DNA of 64,000 nucleotides from Ruminococcus flavefaciens 007c (GTDB lineage: Bacteria; Bacillota; Clostridia; Oscillospirales; Ruminococcaceae). The stretch is from positions 124,001 through 188,000 of the forward strand of contig NZ_ATAX01000008.1 of the NCBI RefSeq assembly GCF_000571935.1, read 5' to 3'. Made by a program: the position numbers and the translations under genes. The notes below the pieces were generated by a model. The model ran no database searches. It was not told the origin of the DNA and worked only from the letters and a program-made list of their open reading frames with translations. This document shows positions 63,195 to 64,000 of the stretch, in pieces (the first letter of the stretch is position 1; the number at the start of each line of letters is the position of its first letter).

Positions 63195-63455
63195 ATGAAT
63201 TATACTTACAAGACAAAAAAGGTCTGTGCACAGGAGATAAGCTTCAACATCGAAGGAAATGTCATCACTGATATATCTTTTGTGGGAGGCTGCAACGGAA
63301 ATCTCAAGGCGCTGTCAAAGGTGCTTGACGGCTGGACCGTGGAGGAGATAGAAACAAAGCTCAAGGGCAACACATGCGGCATGAAGCAGACATCCTGCGC
63401 CGACCAGCTCTGTCTGGCAGTGCGCGAGGCTTACGATGCACAGAAAAACGCATAA
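63195..63455 (+). CDS. TSCPD-domain protein
   Basis: The 86-residue protein is of the TSCPD type (TIGR03905-like), a domain related to the C-terminus of class II ribonucleotide reductase. FVGGCNGNLKALSKVLDGW, GNTCGMKQTSCADQL give the Cys pattern. Such small proteins are common in Clostridia and their role is unknown. The start follows cggaggatgctttaat. It is closed by the terminator at 63464. Confidence 0.92.
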   Translation: MNYTYKTKKVCAQEISFNIEGNVITDISFVGGCNGNLKALSKVLDGWTVEEIETKLKGNTCGMKQTSCADQLCLAVREAYDAQKNA

Positions 63456-63463
63456 CATCTGCG

Positions 63464-63487
63464 GGCGCACTTAAAGTGCGCCTTTTT
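63464..63487 (+). terminator. Terminator after the TSCPD gene
   Basis: GGCGCACT pairs with AGTGCGCC, followed by TTTTTATTTTT. Confidence 0.92.
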
Positions 63488-63579
63488 ATTTTTATGAAGC
63501 ACAGCGGATACTTATGCCGCATAAAATATTCCATATACATATCCTGCCGTATCGCTCCTCTCATTCTGCGAAAAAAGAG

Positions 63580-63606
63580 AAACGAAAAGGCAGGATCTTT
63601 TCGTTT
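63580..63606 (-). terminator. Terminator of the amidase gene
   Basis: AAACGAAAAG pairs with CTTTTCGTTT. On the minus strand it is followed by ctcTTTTTTC. Confidence 0.75.
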
Positions 63607-63633
63607 TTCTTACAGAAATTTGCACACCGCTTA

Positions 63634-64000
63634 TTATTTACGGTTAACAAAATCGCTTATGCCGCTGAACAGAGTGAACGCCACCTTTCCGCGGTAATCC
63701 TCCGTATTGAGCAGAGCTGCTTCATCGGGATTGGAAAGAAAACCGCATTCAGCCATGACCGTGGGATTATCACTGTAATAACAGAGAAAAAGCTCCTTTC
63801 CGCAGAGCTTTATCTCCCTTTCATTTTCCGGCTGCAAAAGAGCCCTGAACCGCTCCTGAAGCGCCCTTGCAAGAGCTTCGCTTGTGCTGTTGCTGCCCGA
63901 ATAGAACATCTGCGCTCCCCTGTATCTGGGATCGGTAAACTGATTCTGATGTATGGAAATGCAGACAGCATTGTCATATTTATTGAAAAGCTCCAGACGA
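63634..64000 (-). CDS. N-acetylmuramoyl-L-alanine amidase, C-terminal part (cut by window end)
   Basis: The last 121 codons of an Amidase_3-type zinc amidase, reading out of the window at 64000. RLELFNKYDNAVCISIHQNQF is the family segment with the zinc-binding His (SIHQN) after the R-x-x-x-A/F-N pattern. MFYSGSNSTSEALARALQERF follows, and TVMAECGFLSNPDEAALLNTEDYR holds the catalytic Glu. It cleaves the bond between muramic acid and the stem peptide. The 5' part, including any signal peptide, lies beyond the window. Confidence 0.93.
   Translation of the reverse strand, partial: RLELFNKYDNAVCISIHQNQFTDPRYRGAQMFYSGSNSTSEALARALQERFRALLQPENEREIKLCGKELFLCYYSDNPTVMAECGFLSNPDEAALLNTEDYRGKVAFTLFSGISDFVNRK

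Overview
The window looks like a low-to-mid GC Clostridia chromosome, most likely a fibre-degrading Ruminococcus-type Oscillospiraceae. The evidence is two secreted proteins with type I dockerins and poly-Thr linkers (one a GH11-CBM22-GH10-dockerin-CBM22-CE4 xylanase/esterase), T-box leaders, a lysine riboswitch, IreB, and TTTT-stalked surface proteins. Genus is an inference. No tRNA, rRNA, CRISPR array, phage or full insertion sequence was seen. The only mobile-type DNA is a pair of ~162 bp inverted-repeat elements at 46571 and 48073, plus core-motif relatives at 15 and 37206.

Layout. 1-13.3 kb: a small membrane protein, then a Phe T-box leader and a long plus-strand run pheS - unknown membrane protein - pheT - VanX-like dipeptidase - sbcD - sbcC, then a repeat-rich zinc-ribbon/leucine-rich-repeat protein. 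13.3-17.3 kb: an Asn T-box leader, asnS, asnA and a CPBP protease. 17.8-22.6 kb (minus): an ECF sigma / anti-sigma-like / wall-anchored protein operon, a small basic protein, an acetyltransferase, and rtcB preceded by a promoter, a 30-codon Cys-rich leader ORF and a terminator. 22.8-27.8 kb: flotillin, an AraC-type regulator, and a second ECF sigma / membrane partner pair. 27.9-34.4 kb: the giant xylanase divergent from a sugar-sensor diguanylate cyclase.

34.4-38.8 kb: thioesterase, acetyltransferase, and asd-dapA-dapB under a lysine riboswitch. 38.8-49.9 kb (plus): alpha/beta hydrolase, queA - PAS protein - tgt, a large GT-C-like membrane protein, a GIY-YIG protein, hflX, an aluminium-resistance-family PLP enzyme between the two small repeats, an MIF homologue, and a dockerin-tagged lysozyme-like protein. 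50-58.8 kb (minus): HAD phosphatase, hslO, methyltransferase, three related lipoproteins, secA. 58.9-64 kb: a PstS-like protein with three small membrane proteins, divergent from an Sfp-type phosphopantetheinyl transferase across a palindromic operator, then ireB, a GH25 muramidase, a TSCPD protein, and the end of a cell-wall amidase.

The most unusual points are the rtcB leader ORF/terminator, the sigma/anti-sigma/sorted-protein operon, the double 13-residue repeat protein, the dockerin on a peptidoglycan-hydrolase-like domain, and the divergent operator region at 60.9 kb. All calls come from reading motifs by eye; no database search was run.
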